Origin: Catellatospora sp. KI3
Lineage (GTDB): Bacteria; Actinomycetota; Actinomycetes; Mycobacteriales; Micromonosporaceae
Direction of reading: 5' to 3'
Length of the DNA stretch: 64,000 nucleotides
Assembly (NCBI RefSeq): GCF_029948125.1
Contig: NZ_JASAMB010000017.1
Location: forward strand, 62,001-126,000
Part shown: piece by piece, positions 20,601-28,694 of the stretch
Layout of the letters: each line of letters begins with the position of its first letter
Position numbering within the stretch: the first letter of the stretch is position 1
Made by a program: the position numbers and the translations under genes
The notes under the pieces: generated by a model
Database searches by the model: none
The model's input: only the letters and a program-made list of their open reading frames with translations
Told to the model about the DNA's origin: nothing

Positions 20601-20864
20601 GTGCCGAAGTCGCAGGTCCGCAAGAAGAAGATCTACACGCCGCCTACTGACGTGATGCCGACCGCGACTGCCGCGGAGAAGCGCCCGAGCCCGATCTGGC
20701 TGCCGATCACAGCGGTCTCACTGATCGTCTTCGGCATCGCGTGGCTGGTCATTTACTACCTGTCCAGCACCGAGTACCCGGTTCAGGGCTGGGGCTACTG
20801 GAACCTGGCCGTCGGCTTCGGCGCCATGGTGACCGCCCTCGGCCTGCTGTCCAAGTGGCGCTGA
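20601..20864 (+). CDS. crgA: CrgA cell-division membrane protein
   Basis: 87 aa with two membrane helices (about 33-53 and 66-84). The N-terminal basic segment MPKSQVRKKKIYTPP and the YPVQGWGYWNLAVGFG loop are hallmarks of CrgA. GTG 20601 has CCAGGAG at 8 nt. CrgA coordinates divisome assembly and septation in actinobacteria. Its place beside DUF881, sortase and the pknB operon is conserved. Confidence 0.95.
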   Translation: MPKSQVRKKKIYTPPTDVMPTATAAEKRPSPIWLPITAVSLIVFGIAWLVIYYLSSTEYPVQGWGYWNLAVGFGAMVTALGLLSKWR

Positions 20865-20895
20865 CGCACCGACGGACGTCCATCCGCTGAACCCC

Positions 20896-20926
20896 GCCCC
20901 GCTCGCCCGCAACAGGCGAGCGGGGC
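20896..20926 (+). terminator. Hairpin terminator after crgA
   Basis: A 12-bp perfect stem GCCCCGCTCGCC/GGCGAGCGGGGC with a 7-nt loop, 31 nt after the crgA stop. There is no T tract. Confidence 0.75.
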
Positions 20927-20951
20927 GCGGCTGGTTGTGCCCACCCTCACA

Positions 20952-20979
20952 TTACTGAACGGTAACTAGGGCGTAGGCT
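20952..20979 (+). promoter_or_regulatory. etfD promoter region with TTAC-N6-GTAA palindrome
   Basis: TTACTGAACGGTAA at 20952-20965 covers the -35 position of a promoter whose -10 would be TAGGCT (20974-20979). The same palindrome type occurs at the fadE5 promoter and upstream of hlyIII. It is probably the operator of a TetR-type regulator. The regulator itself is not identified. Confidence 0.6.
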
Positions 20980-21052
20980 CTGCTTGGTCGGACAGTGTCG
21001 GATAGACGTTTGGTTGAACAGGGCTGATACCGGGGCGCAGGGAGGCGTGGGT

Positions 21053-23191
21053 ATGGGCGTGGTGCAGATCGTCAGCACGGTCTTGGCGGTCGCGGTGACC
21101 GCGCTCGCCGTCGTGCTGGTCGTGCGTGCGGTCAAGCAGATACTGGCCGTGATCAGGCTGGGTCAGCCCGACCCGACGCGCTCGAACGACCGGGGCACGC
21201 GCACGGTGACGATGCTGCGCGAGACCTTCGGCCACACGAAGATGCTGACGTGGACCTGGGTGGGCGCCGCCCACTGGTTCGTGATGATCGGCTTCATCGT
21301 GCTGTCGCTGCTGGTCGCGGGCGCCTACGTCGAGGTCGTCAACCCGGAGTGGGAGCTGCCGCTGATCGGCGGCTGGGCGCCGTTCCTGTTCGTGACCGAG
21401 TGGCTGGGCATCCTCGGCATCGCCTCGATCCTTACCCTGATCGGCATCCGCCTGGCGAACCTGCCCTCGCGCAAGTCCCGGTCGCGGTTCGCGGGCTCCA
21501 CCATGTGGCAGGCCTACTTCGTCGAGTACGTGATCCTCGCGGTGCTGGTCCTGGGCTTCCTGATCCGGGGCTTCAAGGACGCCAACGGCTGGTTCCACGC
21601 CCCCGCCTGGGCCACCCCGCTCACCCACGCCCTCGGCGCGGTGCTGCCCGCGTGGCCGAACGCGATCACGATCACCGCGCTGGTGAAGATCGGCGTGTCG
21701 ATGGCCTGGGCCATCACCATCGGCCTGAACGTGACCATGGGTGTGGCCTGGCACCGGTTCCTGGCCTTCTTCAACATCTACTTCAAGCGCAACGCCGACG
21801 GCGCCCCCGCGCTGGGCGCGCTCAAGCCGATGACCTCCAACGGCGCCCCCATCGACCTGGAGGAGGCCGACCCGGAGAAGGACACCTTCGGCGTGTCCCA
21901 GGTCGAGCACTTCGGGTGGAAGGGCCTGCTGGACTTCTCGACCTGCACCGAGTGCGGCCGCTGCCAGTCGCAGTGCCCGGCCTGGAACACCGGCAAGCCG
22001 CTGTCGCCGAAGCTGGTCGTGCTGTCGCTGCGCGACCACGCCTACGCCAAGGCCCCGTACCTGCTCGCCGGTGGCGGCAAGGACCTGTCGGGCGAGGAGA
22101 AAGGCACCGCGGAGCAGCTCGCGGGCGTCAACGTCCTGGCCCTGGCCGAGGCCGAGCGGCCGCTGATCGGCGGCGCCGCCGAGCTCGGCGTCATCGACCC
22201 CGACGCGCTCTGGGCGTGCACCACCTGCGGGGCATGCGTGGAGCAGTGCCCGGTCGACATCGAGCACGTCGACCACATCGTCGACATGCGCCGGTACCAG
22301 GTCATGATCGAGTCGAGCTTCCCGGCCGAGGCCGGGGCGATGCTGCGCAACCTGGAGAACAAGGGCAACCCGTGGGGCGCCCCGCCCAACACCCGCGAGG
22401 ACTGGACCAAGGGCCTGGACTTCGCCGTCCCGCGCGTCGGCGAGGCCGAGTCGTTCGAGTACCTGTTCTGGGTCGGCTGCGCCGGGGCGTTCGAGGACAA
22501 GGCCAAGAAGACCACCCGCGCGGTCGCGACGCTGCTCAACGAGGCCGGGGTGTCGTTCGCGATCCTCGGCAACAACGAGACCTGCACCGGCGACCCCGCC
22601 CGCCGCATCGGCAACGAGTTCGTCTACCAGATGCTCGCCCAGCAGAACGTCGAGACGATCAAAGAATCCGGCGCACTGAAGATCGTGGCGACCTGCCCGC
22701 ACTGCTTCAACACCATCGGCAACGAGTACAAGGAGCTCGGGCTGGAGGTCGAGGTCGTGCACCATACCGAGCTGCTCGCGCACCTGGTCAAGACCGGCAA
22801 GCTCACCCCGGTGACGCCGGTCGAGGGCGGGCTGACCTACCACGACCCGTGCTACCTGGGCCGCCACAACCGGGTGTTCACCCCGCCGCGCGAGGTCCTC
22901 GGCGCCGCCCTGGGCGGCTCGTCGGCCCCCGCGATCCTGGAGATGGGCCGCCGCGAGGAGCGCTCCTTCTGCTGCGGCGCCGGCGGCGCCCGGATGTGGA
23001 TGGAGGAGCGGATCGGCAAGCGCATCAACGTCGAGCGCACCGAGGAGGCCCTGGCCACCGGCGCCAAGACCATCGCGGTGGGCTGCCCGTTCTGCTCGAC
23101 GATGATCACCGACGGCGTCCGGTCCAAGGGCCAGGAAGAAGTCGAGGTCATCGACGTCGCCACGGTCCTGCTCAAGTCCGTCAAGGGCTGA
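21053..23191 (+). CDS. etfD: EtfD-like membrane Fe-S oxidoreductase (heterodisulfide-reductase-related)
   Basis: 712 aa. Five or so N-terminal membrane helices (about 1-245) form a haem-type quinone-reactive membrane domain. Two [4Fe-4S] motifs follow, CTECGRCQSQCP and CTTCGACVEQCP, then two CCG domains (with DPCYLGRHN and RSFCCGAGG). This architecture and length match M. tuberculosis EtfD (Rv0338c), reported to pass electrons from fatty-acid acyl-CoA dehydrogenases via ETF to the respiratory chain. ATG 21053 has GGAGG 7 nt upstream. It stands alone; the shared palindrome with fadE5 supports a link to beta-oxidation. Confidence 0.9.
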   Translation: MGVVQIVSTVLAVAVTALAVVLVVRAVKQILAVIRLGQPDPTRSNDRGTRTVTMLRETFGHTKMLTWTWVGAAHWFVMIGFIVLSLLVAGAYVEVVNPEWELPLIGGWAPFLFVTEWLGILGIASILTLIGIRLANLPSRKSRSRFAGSTMWQAYFVEYVILAVLVLGFLIRGFKDANGWFHAPAWATPLTHALGAVLPAWPNAITITALVKIGVSMAWAITIGLNVTMGVAWHRFLAFFNIYFKRNADGAPALGALKPMTSNGAPIDLEEADPEKDTFGVSQVEHFGWKGLLDFSTCTECGRCQSQCPAWNTGKPLSPKLVVLSLRDHAYAKAPYLLAGGGKDLSGEEKGTAEQLAGVNVLALAEAERPLIGGAAELGVIDPDALWACTTCGACVEQCPVDIEHVDHIVDMRRYQVMIESSFPAEAGAMLRNLENKGNPWGAPPNTREDWTKGLDFAVPRVGEAESFEYLFWVGCAGAFEDKAKKTTRAVATLLNEAGVSFAILGNNETCTGDPARRIGNEFVYQMLAQQNVETIKESGALKIVATCPHCFNTIGNEYKELGLEVEVVHHTELLAHLVKTGKLTPVTPVEGGLTYHDPCYLGRHNRVFTPPREVLGAALGGSSAPAILEMGRREERSFCCGAGGARMWMEERIGKRINVERTEEALATGAKTIAVGCPFCSTMITDGVRSKGQEEVEVIDVATVLLKSVKG

Positions 23192-23287
23192 CCCGACCGA
23201 CCTCCCGACCGAGCCCACGAACCCGACAGGACCCACGGACCACTCGACACGGCCCACGGACCAGCCGGTAGAGCTCACCGATCAGCC

Positions 23288-23320
23288 GGGCCGGGCGCGG
23301 ACACCATCCGCGCCCGGCCC
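23288..23320 (+). terminator. Hairpin terminator after etfD
   Basis: A 13-bp GC-only stem GGGCCGGGCGCGG with its complement around the 7-nt loop ACACCAT, 97 nt after the etfD stop. There is no T tract, so the assignment rests on stem strength and position. Confidence 0.6.
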
Positions 23321-23454
23321 GCCCTGTCACCGTCCCGCCCGGCCCGCCTTGTCACCCGGCCCGGCCCGCCGTGTCACCCGGCCCGGCCCGCCTTGTTACC
23401 CGGCCCGCCCGTCCGGCCCGGCGTCCGACCAGCTCGCCCGACCCGGTCACGCAC

Positions 23455-23677
23455 CCGATCCGCGCCGACCTGCGCACGTCCCGATCCGCGCTGATCTGCG
23501 CACGTCCCGATCCGCGCTGATCTGCGCACGTCCCGATCCGCGCTGATCTGCGCACGTCCCGATCCGCGCTGATCTGCGCACGTCCCGATCTGCGCTGATC
23601 TGCGCACGTCCCGATCTGCGCTGATCTGCGCACGTCCCGACCCGCGCCGATCTGCGCACGCCCCGACCCGCGTCGCG
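23455..23677. repeat. 26-bp tandem repeat array, about 8.5 units
   Basis: Units start with CTGCGCACGTCCCGA and recur exactly every 26 bp at 23470, 23496, 23522, 23548, 23574, 23600, 23626 and 23652. The first units are nearly identical. Later ones carry CCGATC to CTGATC-type and CCGACC changes, and the last two are the most diverged. 26 is not a multiple of 3, so the array does not encode a simple peptide repeat in one frame. Confidence 0.95.
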
Positions 23678-23927
23678 TAGACGGACCCGAGATGGCGATC
23701 ATGCCGCGCATACCCCTGGTGATCAGCTTCTACGGTCAGGAGGGGCGGTCTTGGGCCTGGTAAAGACCACAACACGCGATCATCGGTGGCTGATCCGCCA
23801 TGATCTGCGCCAGCGGGCCGTTTCCGCGAGCACGCGCTCGCCACACGCCCGGTGCGACCGACCGAATGCGGCACCAAGCCGGGAATCGGACCGCAAGTGG
23901 CGATCACGCCGGGGTCCCGACGCCATG

Positions 23928-23987
23928 ATCCGAAATCGTGGACGCTGGATGCTGCTATAGCGACATCCAGCGTCCACGATTCTGGAT
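23928..23987. repeat. 60-bp palindrome in intergenic DNA
   Basis: ATCGTGGACGCTGGATG (23935-23951) and its exact complement (23964-23980) are separated by 12 nt. The pairing extends outward with GATCC/GGATC and two mismatches. It could be a terminator-like hairpin or a protein site. No second copy was seen in the window. Confidence 0.75.
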
Positions 23988-24093
23988 CACCCGGCCTGAC
24001 GCCGACGGACCTGCGGTCGGATCTGGACCGGACGTGGCAGCCCGTAAGACGTGGCAGCCCGGTGGGTGGCGCGAGCAGTGTTTCCGATGATGT

Positions 24094-25443
24094 GTGTCGA
24101 TCTGGCAGAATCGGGCGCGAGGTGATCTCGCCATCGACACGCTGTTGACGATCCTGCCCCTACTTCTGTTCGTGCTGCTGACCGCCGGCAACGCGTTTTT
24201 CGTGGCGGCCGAGTTCGCCCTCGTCACCGTCGACCGCGCCGACATCGACATCCGCGCCGACCGCGGCGACCGGGCCGCGCGCACCGTCCGCCGGGCGCTG
24301 CGCGAGCTGTCGTTCCAGCTGTCCGGCGCCCAGCTCGGCATCACGCTCACCGCGCTGCTCACCGGCTACCTGGCCGAGGACGCGCTGGCGAAGCTGCTGG
24401 CGCCGCTGAGCCTGTCGCCGGGCTGGAACCACGCCCTCGCGCTGGGCATCGCCACCCTGTTCTCGATGCTGTTCGGCGAGCTGGTGCCCAAGAACGCGGC
24501 GCTGTCGCGGCCGATGCCGCTGGCGCTGCGTACGGCGGGGCCGATGCGGGTGTTCTCGCGGACGCTCAAGCCGCTGATCCAGGCGCTCAACGGCTCGGCG
24601 AACTGGCTGGTCCGCCGGATGGGCATCGAGCCGCAGGAGGAGCTGGCCAGCGCCCGCTCGCCCGAGGAGCTGGGGCTGCTCGCGGCGATCTCCGCGCAGG
24701 CGGGCGCGCTGCCGGGGGACACCGCGCTGCTGCTGCAGCGTACGGTCAGGTTCGGCGACAAGCACGCGGCCGAGGCGATGACGCCGCGCATCGACGTGGT
24801 CGGCCTGTCGGCGGCGGCCACCGTCGCCGAGCTCTTCGAGGTGGTACGCGAGACCGGCCACAGCCGCTTCCCCGTCTACGAGCAGACCCTCGACACCGTC
24901 ACCGGGGTCGTCTCGGTCAACGACGCGCTGGCCGTGCCGCTGCACCGCCGCGAGGCCACCTCGGTGGCCTCGGTGTCCCGGGAGCCCGTCCTGGTGCCCG
25001 GCTCGCTTGACCTGGACAAGGTGCTCGCCGCCCTGCGCGTGGGCCGGGCCGACCTCGCCATCGTGGTCGACGAGTACGGCGGCACCGACGGCGTGGTCAC
25101 CATCGAGGACCTGGTCGAGGAGCTGGTCGGCGAGATCGCCGACGAGCACGACACCGCCGAGGAGGAGGAGTCGGGCTCGGTGGAGGTGACCGTCCCCGGC
25201 GGCGTCCGGACCTGGCTGGTCGACGGCATGCTGCGCGAGGACGAACTGGACGAGCAGACGGGCTTCCGCCTGCCCGAGGGCCCGTACGAGACGCTGGGCG
25301 GCTTCCTGATGGCCGAACTCGGCCGCATCCCGGCGATCGGCGACGCGGTCGAGGTGCACGGCTGGGAGTTCACCGTGGTGGAGATGGACCGGCACCGGGT
25401 GGAGCTGGTCCGGCTGGCCCAGCTGGCGGGGGACGACGAATGA
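24094..25443 (+). CDS. DUF21/CBS membrane protein (CNNM/CorC-type, hemolysin-like), first of pair
   Basis: Up to 449 aa. The DUF21 domain with about four helices opens with LLLFVLLTAGNAFFVAAEFALV. A CBS pair follows (about 215-340), then a C-terminal CorC_HlyC domain. Proteins of this group act in Mg2+/Co2+ export. The start is uncertain: GTG 24094 has no ribosome site, and TTG 24145 begins just before the first helix. A GAGGTGA sits at ideal distance from ATC 24133, which is not a standard start codon. It overlaps the next paralogue as ATGA. Confidence 0.88.
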   Translation: MSIWQNRARGDLAIDTLLTILPLLLFVLLTAGNAFFVAAEFALVTVDRADIDIRADRGDRAARTVRRALRELSFQLSGAQLGITLTALLTGYLAEDALAKLLAPLSLSPGWNHALALGIATLFSMLFGELVPKNAALSRPMPLALRTAGPMRVFSRTLKPLIQALNGSANWLVRRMGIEPQEELASARSPEELGLLAAISAQAGALPGDTALLLQRTVRFGDKHAAEAMTPRIDVVGLSAAATVAELFEVVRETGHSRFPVYEQTLDTVTGVVSVNDALAVPLHRREATSVASVSREPVLVPGSLDLDKVLAALRVGRADLAIVVDEYGGTDGVVTIEDLVEELVGEIADEHDTAEEEESGSVEVTVPGGVRTWLVDGMLREDELDEQTGFRLPEGPYETLGGFLMAELGRIPAIGDAVEVHGWEFTVVEMDRHRVELVRLAQLAGDDE

Positions 25444-26453
25444 CCAACATCCTGATCACCATCGGCCTGCTGCTGGGCAACGCCTTCTTCGTCGGCGCGG
25501 AGTTCGCGCTGATCGCCTCCCGCCGTACCGTCATCGAGCCGAAGGCGCAGACCTCGCGCCCGGCGGCCTGGGCGCTGTCGGCGATGAACCAGATCCCGTT
25601 GATGATCGCGGGCGCCCAGCTCGGCATCACCATCTGCTCGCTGGCGCTGGGCGCGATCGCCGAGCCGGCCCTGGCGCACGTGATCCAGGCGCCGCTGCAC
25701 GCGCTCGGTGTGCCCGCGGACCTGCTGCACCCGATCGCGTTCCTGCTCGGCCTGCTCATCGTGGTCTTCCTGCACACGGTGATCGGCGAGATGGTGCCGA
25801 AGAACATCACGCTGGCCGGGCCGGAGGCGAGCGTGCTCTGGCTGGGCCCGCCGATGCTGGCGTTCTGCCTGGCGACCAAGCCGCTGCTGCTGGCGATGAA
25901 GTGGGCGTCGCGGCAGGTGCTGCGGTTGTGGCGGATCCCGGCGGCCGACGCGGTGAAGACCGTGTTCACGGCCGAGGAGCTGGCGGGGCTGGTGGCGCAG
26001 GCGCGGACCGAGGGGCTGCTCGACCCGGAGCAGCACGCCCGGATCGCGGGGGCGCTGGCGCTGCACCAGCGTACCGCCGCCGACGCGCTGCGCCCGTGGT
26101 CGTCGGTGACCATCGTCACCGACGACACGTCTCCGGCGACGCTGGAGGTGCTGGCGACCCGCACCGGGCGGTCCCGGTTCCCGGTGGTGGCCCGCGGCAC
26201 CCGGCGGGTGCTCGGGTTCGTGCACGTCAAGGACATCATCGGACTCGACGGGGCGGCCCGGCGCGAGCCGATCCCGCAGCGGCTGGTGCGCACCCTGGCG
26301 GTGGTGCCGCCGGAGCGCTCGCTGGCCGAGCTGCTGCTGGCGATGCGCCGGGAGCGGCGGCACATCGTGCTGGTCAGCGATGGTCCGGTGCCGGTCGGTG
26401 TGGTGACGCTCGACGACGTGCTGACCGCGATCATGGCGCCGGCGGTGGTCTGA
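25440..26453 (+). CDS. DUF21/CBS membrane protein, second of pair, lacking the CorC domain
   Basis: 337 aa. The N-terminal DUF21 domain (ITIGLLLGNAFFVGAEFALI; GAQLGITICSLALG) is followed by a CBS pair ending at DDVLTAI. Unlike its upstream paralogue it stops after the CBS domains, without the C-terminal CorC_HlyC part. ATG 25440 overlaps the upstream stop. Such long-short pairs in one operon are common in actinobacteria and may form heteromeric ion transporters (inference). Confidence 0.92.
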   Translation: MTNILITIGLLLGNAFFVGAEFALIASRRTVIEPKAQTSRPAAWALSAMNQIPLMIAGAQLGITICSLALGAIAEPALAHVIQAPLHALGVPADLLHPIAFLLGLLIVVFLHTVIGEMVPKNITLAGPEASVLWLGPPMLAFCLATKPLLLAMKWASRQVLRLWRIPAADAVKTVFTAEELAGLVAQARTEGLLDPEQHARIAGALALHQRTAADALRPWSSVTIVTDDTSPATLEVLATRTGRSRFPVVARGTRRVLGFVHVKDIIGLDGAARREPIPQRLVRTLAVVPPERSLAELLLAMRRERRHIVLVSDGPVPVGVVTLDDVLTAIMAPAVV

Positions 26454-26510
26454 TCTGGTCTGACGCTGCGTGACATCGGCGCAGCTCAGCGAAGTTGTCC
26501 CATCGGCGGC

Positions 26511-26540
26511 TTGAAACCGGCTCACCTTGTTTCCTAGGGT
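26511..26540 (+). promoter_or_regulatory. Candidate promoter of NlpC/P60 gene
   Basis: TTGAAA (26511-26516), an 18-nt spacer and TAGGGT (26535-26540). It would give a leader of about 105 nt before GTG 26652. No known riboswitch was recognised in that leader. Confidence 0.45.
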
Positions 26541-26651
26541 TGGTGACCGACTGCCGCGTACGCCTGGTTGTTACCCCCTGCAACCCCGTGGCGGTCACCG
26601 CGGCCGGGTCTCCTCAACCCACCGGCTGCGGTCGGCGGCAAAGGAGATCCG

Positions 26652-27677
26652 GTGTCCCCCCTCCGTACCGCGCGCAGACGTCCGCGGCTGCTCCATATCG
26701 CGGCGGCGATGGTCGTGAGCCTGCTCGCCGGCCTGCTCCCGGCGGTGCCCGCGCACGCCGAGCCGACGCTGGCCGAGATCGAGGCGGAGATCGCCGCGAA
26801 GTGGAACCAGCTCGAGCCGATCATCGAGAGCTACAACAAGGCGCACGGCGAGCTGCTCAAGACGAAGAAGAAGGCCGCCGCGATCGACGCCAAGCTGCAG
26901 CCGCTGCGGCTCACCGTCGAGGTGACCAAGACCCGGGTCGGCGCCATCGCCGCCGAGTACTACATGGGCGGGCGCAACCAGGAGATCAACGCGCTGCTGT
27001 CCACCGGCTCGCCGAAGCAGTTCGCCGAGCAGCTGTCGATCCTGGAGTACCTGGCGCACTCGAAGCAGGAGCAGATCGCCTCGACCATCGAGGCGAAGGC
27101 CGAGTACGACAAGCAGAAGACGCAGCTCGACGCGCTCATCGCGGAGCAGGTCAAGAAGGACGCCGAGGTCGGGGCGCGCAAGAAGATCATCGAAGCCGAG
27201 GTGGCCCGGCTGCAGGCGCTGCGCCTCAAGGCGTACGGCAGCGGCGCGCCCGGCGGCAGCTACAAGATCGGCTCGCTCTGCCCGGCCACCGCGATCGGCG
27301 GCAACGGCCAGAAGGTCGCCGTCGCCGCGTGCAAGCAGATCGGCAAGAGCTACGTCTACGGCTCGCCCGAGGAGCTGTCCAAGGCCCCGCAGCCGCACTA
27401 CGACTGCTCCGGCCTGACCCAGTGGGCCTGGTACCAGGTCGGGGTCAGACTCAGCCACTTCACCGGCGACCAGCGGCACGAAGGCAAGCAGGTCAGCACC
27501 CCGCAGACCGGCGACCTGGTCTTCTTCTTCCCGAACGACGGCTGGCACCACGTCGGCATCTACGTCGGCAAGGTGAACGGGCGCGGCGTCATGGTGCACG
27601 CGCCGCACACCGGCGACGTGGTGCGCATGGCGTACATCGACACGATGCCGATCGCGGGCTTCTTCCGGCCGAGCTGA
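26652..27677 (+). CDS. Secreted NlpC/P60 peptidoglycan endopeptidase with coiled-coil
   Basis: 341 aa. The signal peptide ends near VPAHAEP. A long coiled-coil (about 40-195) precedes the C-terminal NlpC/P60 domain, with catalytic Cys in HYDCSGLTQWAW and His in WHHVGIYVG. The NlpC/P60 family cleaves the D-Glu-meso-DAP bond in wall peptides, and the coiled-coil resembles RipA-type regulatory segments. GTG 26652 is preceded by AAGGAGA at 5 nt. A close paralogue lies at 28695. A 13-bp stem terminator follows. Confidence 0.94.
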   Translation: MSPLRTARRRPRLLHIAAAMVVSLLAGLLPAVPAHAEPTLAEIEAEIAAKWNQLEPIIESYNKAHGELLKTKKKAAAIDAKLQPLRLTVEVTKTRVGAIAAEYYMGGRNQEINALLSTGSPKQFAEQLSILEYLAHSKQEQIASTIEAKAEYDKQKTQLDALIAEQVKKDAEVGARKKIIEAEVARLQALRLKAYGSGAPGGSYKIGSLCPATAIGGNGQKVAVAACKQIGKSYVYGSPEELSKAPQPHYDCSGLTQWAWYQVGVRLSHFTGDQRHEGKQVSTPQTGDLVFFFPNDGWHHVGIYVGKVNGRGVMVHAPHTGDVVRMAYIDTMPIAGFFRPS

Positions 27678-27699
27678 CGCCTATCCGACGATTCACACC

Positions 27700-27728
27700 G
27701 ACCGCCGGGCCACTGTGGCCCGGCGGTC
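27700..27728 (+). terminator. Hairpin terminator after NlpC/P60 gene
   Basis: A 13-bp perfect stem GACCGCCGGGCCA with its complement and a 3-nt loop, 22 nt after the stop. There is no T tract. Confidence 0.8.
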
Positions 27729-27809
27729 GTCGTCTGCGCCCGTGCGGGCAGGTGCACGCCCCGCTCGGCCGGTGTCTGGGCGTCGCGGCCCTGTGGTAGA
27801 CCTGTCCGG

Positions 27810-28619
27810 GTGCGGCAGATCAAGTGGTGGCAGGTCGTCCTCGTGCTCGTGCTGGTCGGGGCCGGGGGTGCGCTCGCGTTCGTGCTGATCCGGTTCGGCG
27901 ACGAGCCGCAGGCCACCCCGGTGCCGACCGGCGCGCCGAGCCGCTCGACCGGACCGGTCGCCTCGCCGCAGCCGAGCACCGGCACCGGCACGGGCCTGCG
28001 GCTCGACTTCGACGGCGGCCTGGACCGCAGCGGCGCGGGCCTCACCCTGACGAAGAAGGCGCAGCAGGGCGGTGAGCTGACGTTCGTCGCCCATGACGCG
28101 GGCCTGGCGGTGCGCTTCCCGGAGAGCTGCCACGAGGCGGCCGAGGACAGCTGCCCGCGGGCGATCCTGGAGGTGGCCGACAGCACCGGGTTCAACCCGG
28201 GGTTGCGGCCGCTGCACTGGGGCGCGGCGCTGCTGATGGCGCCCGGCGAGACCAGCAAGGGCGCCAACGTGGTCCAGAAGGGCTACTCGATGCAGGGCAC
28301 CCAGTTCAAGCTCCAGGTCGACGGGTACGAGGGCAAGCCCAGCTGCGTCATCTCCGGCCCGGTCGAGGGCCAGAACCGCATCTTCGTGGCCGTGGCCGCC
28401 AAGGGTGTCGCCGACGGCGGCTGGCACCGGGTCGAGTGCGCCCGCGCCGGCGCCAAGCTGACCGTCCTCGTCGACGGCGTCGCGTCGGGCGAGGCCGAGC
28501 TGCCCGCGGACCTGGCCATCGACAACGAGGCGCCGGTGCGGATCGGCGGCAAGGGCGCGGCGACCAACAACGACCAATTCCACGGCATGATCGACGACGT
28601 TTTCATCGACATCCGGTAG
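27810..28619 (+). CDS. Membrane-anchored LamG/concanavalin-like domain protein
   Basis: 269 aa. A short cytoplasmic start leads to one membrane helix (WWQVVLVLVLVGAGGALAFVLI). A Pro/Ser/Thr linker precedes a C-terminal jelly-roll domain of LamG type (LRLDFDGGLDRSG; GWHRVECARAGAKLTVLVDG; APVRIGGKG; FHGMIDDVFID). Such domains bind glycans or wall polymers. GTG 27810 is taken as start. It lies between two NlpC/P60 hydrolase genes, so a wall-binding role is reasonable but unproven. Confidence 0.85.
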   Translation: MRQIKWWQVVLVLVLVGAGGALAFVLIRFGDEPQATPVPTGAPSRSTGPVASPQPSTGTGTGLRLDFDGGLDRSGAGLTLTKKAQQGGELTFVAHDAGLAVRFPESCHEAAEDSCPRAILEVADSTGFNPGLRPLHWGAALLMAPGETSKGANVVQKGYSMQGTQFKLQVDGYEGKPSCVISGPVEGQNRIFVAVAAKGVADGGWHRVECARAGAKLTVLVDGVASGEAELPADLAIDNEAPVRIGGKGAATNNDQFHGMIDDVFIDIR

Positions 28620-28656
28620 GCCCCCGCACACGAAGAGCCATCGAACGCGGCCGAAG

Positions 28657-28686
28657 TTGCGAAACGGTAACGGCCATGCCTAACGT
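28657..28686 (+). promoter_or_regulatory. Promoter of second NlpC/P60 gene, probably leaderless
   Basis: TTGCGA (28657-28662), an 18-nt spacer and TAACGT (28681-28686). Only 8 nt separate the -10 from GTG 28695, so transcription should begin at the start codon. Confidence 0.6.
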
Positions 28687-28694
28687 GGATCCTC

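Larger units (their letters stand above)
23192..24093. other. Gene-free, repeat-rich 0.9-kb region
   Basis: No frame here looks like a real gene; the frames that stay open are driven by tandem repeats. In order it holds the etfD hairpin (23288), degenerate CCCGGCCCGCC-type repeats (about 23320-23420), a 26-bp tandem array (23455-23677), about 250 bp of more ordinary sequence and a long palindrome (23928-23987). The promoter of the DUF21/CBS gene should lie at its right end. Confidence 0.7.

Noticed and set aside
23455-23677. Possible CRISPR array
   Set aside because: Units are contiguous 26-bp copies without unique spacers, and no cas gene is near.
23374-23907. Minus-strand frame with repeated RRSARIGTCADQ-type peptide
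   Set aside because: The peptide repeat follows from the 26-bp DNA repeat, which keeps all frames open. It has no ribosome site and no recognisable domain.
26541-26651. Cyclic di-AMP (ydaO) riboswitch upstream of the NlpC/P60 gene
   Set aside because: Such genes often carry one, but the conserved core segments of that riboswitch could not be found in the leader.
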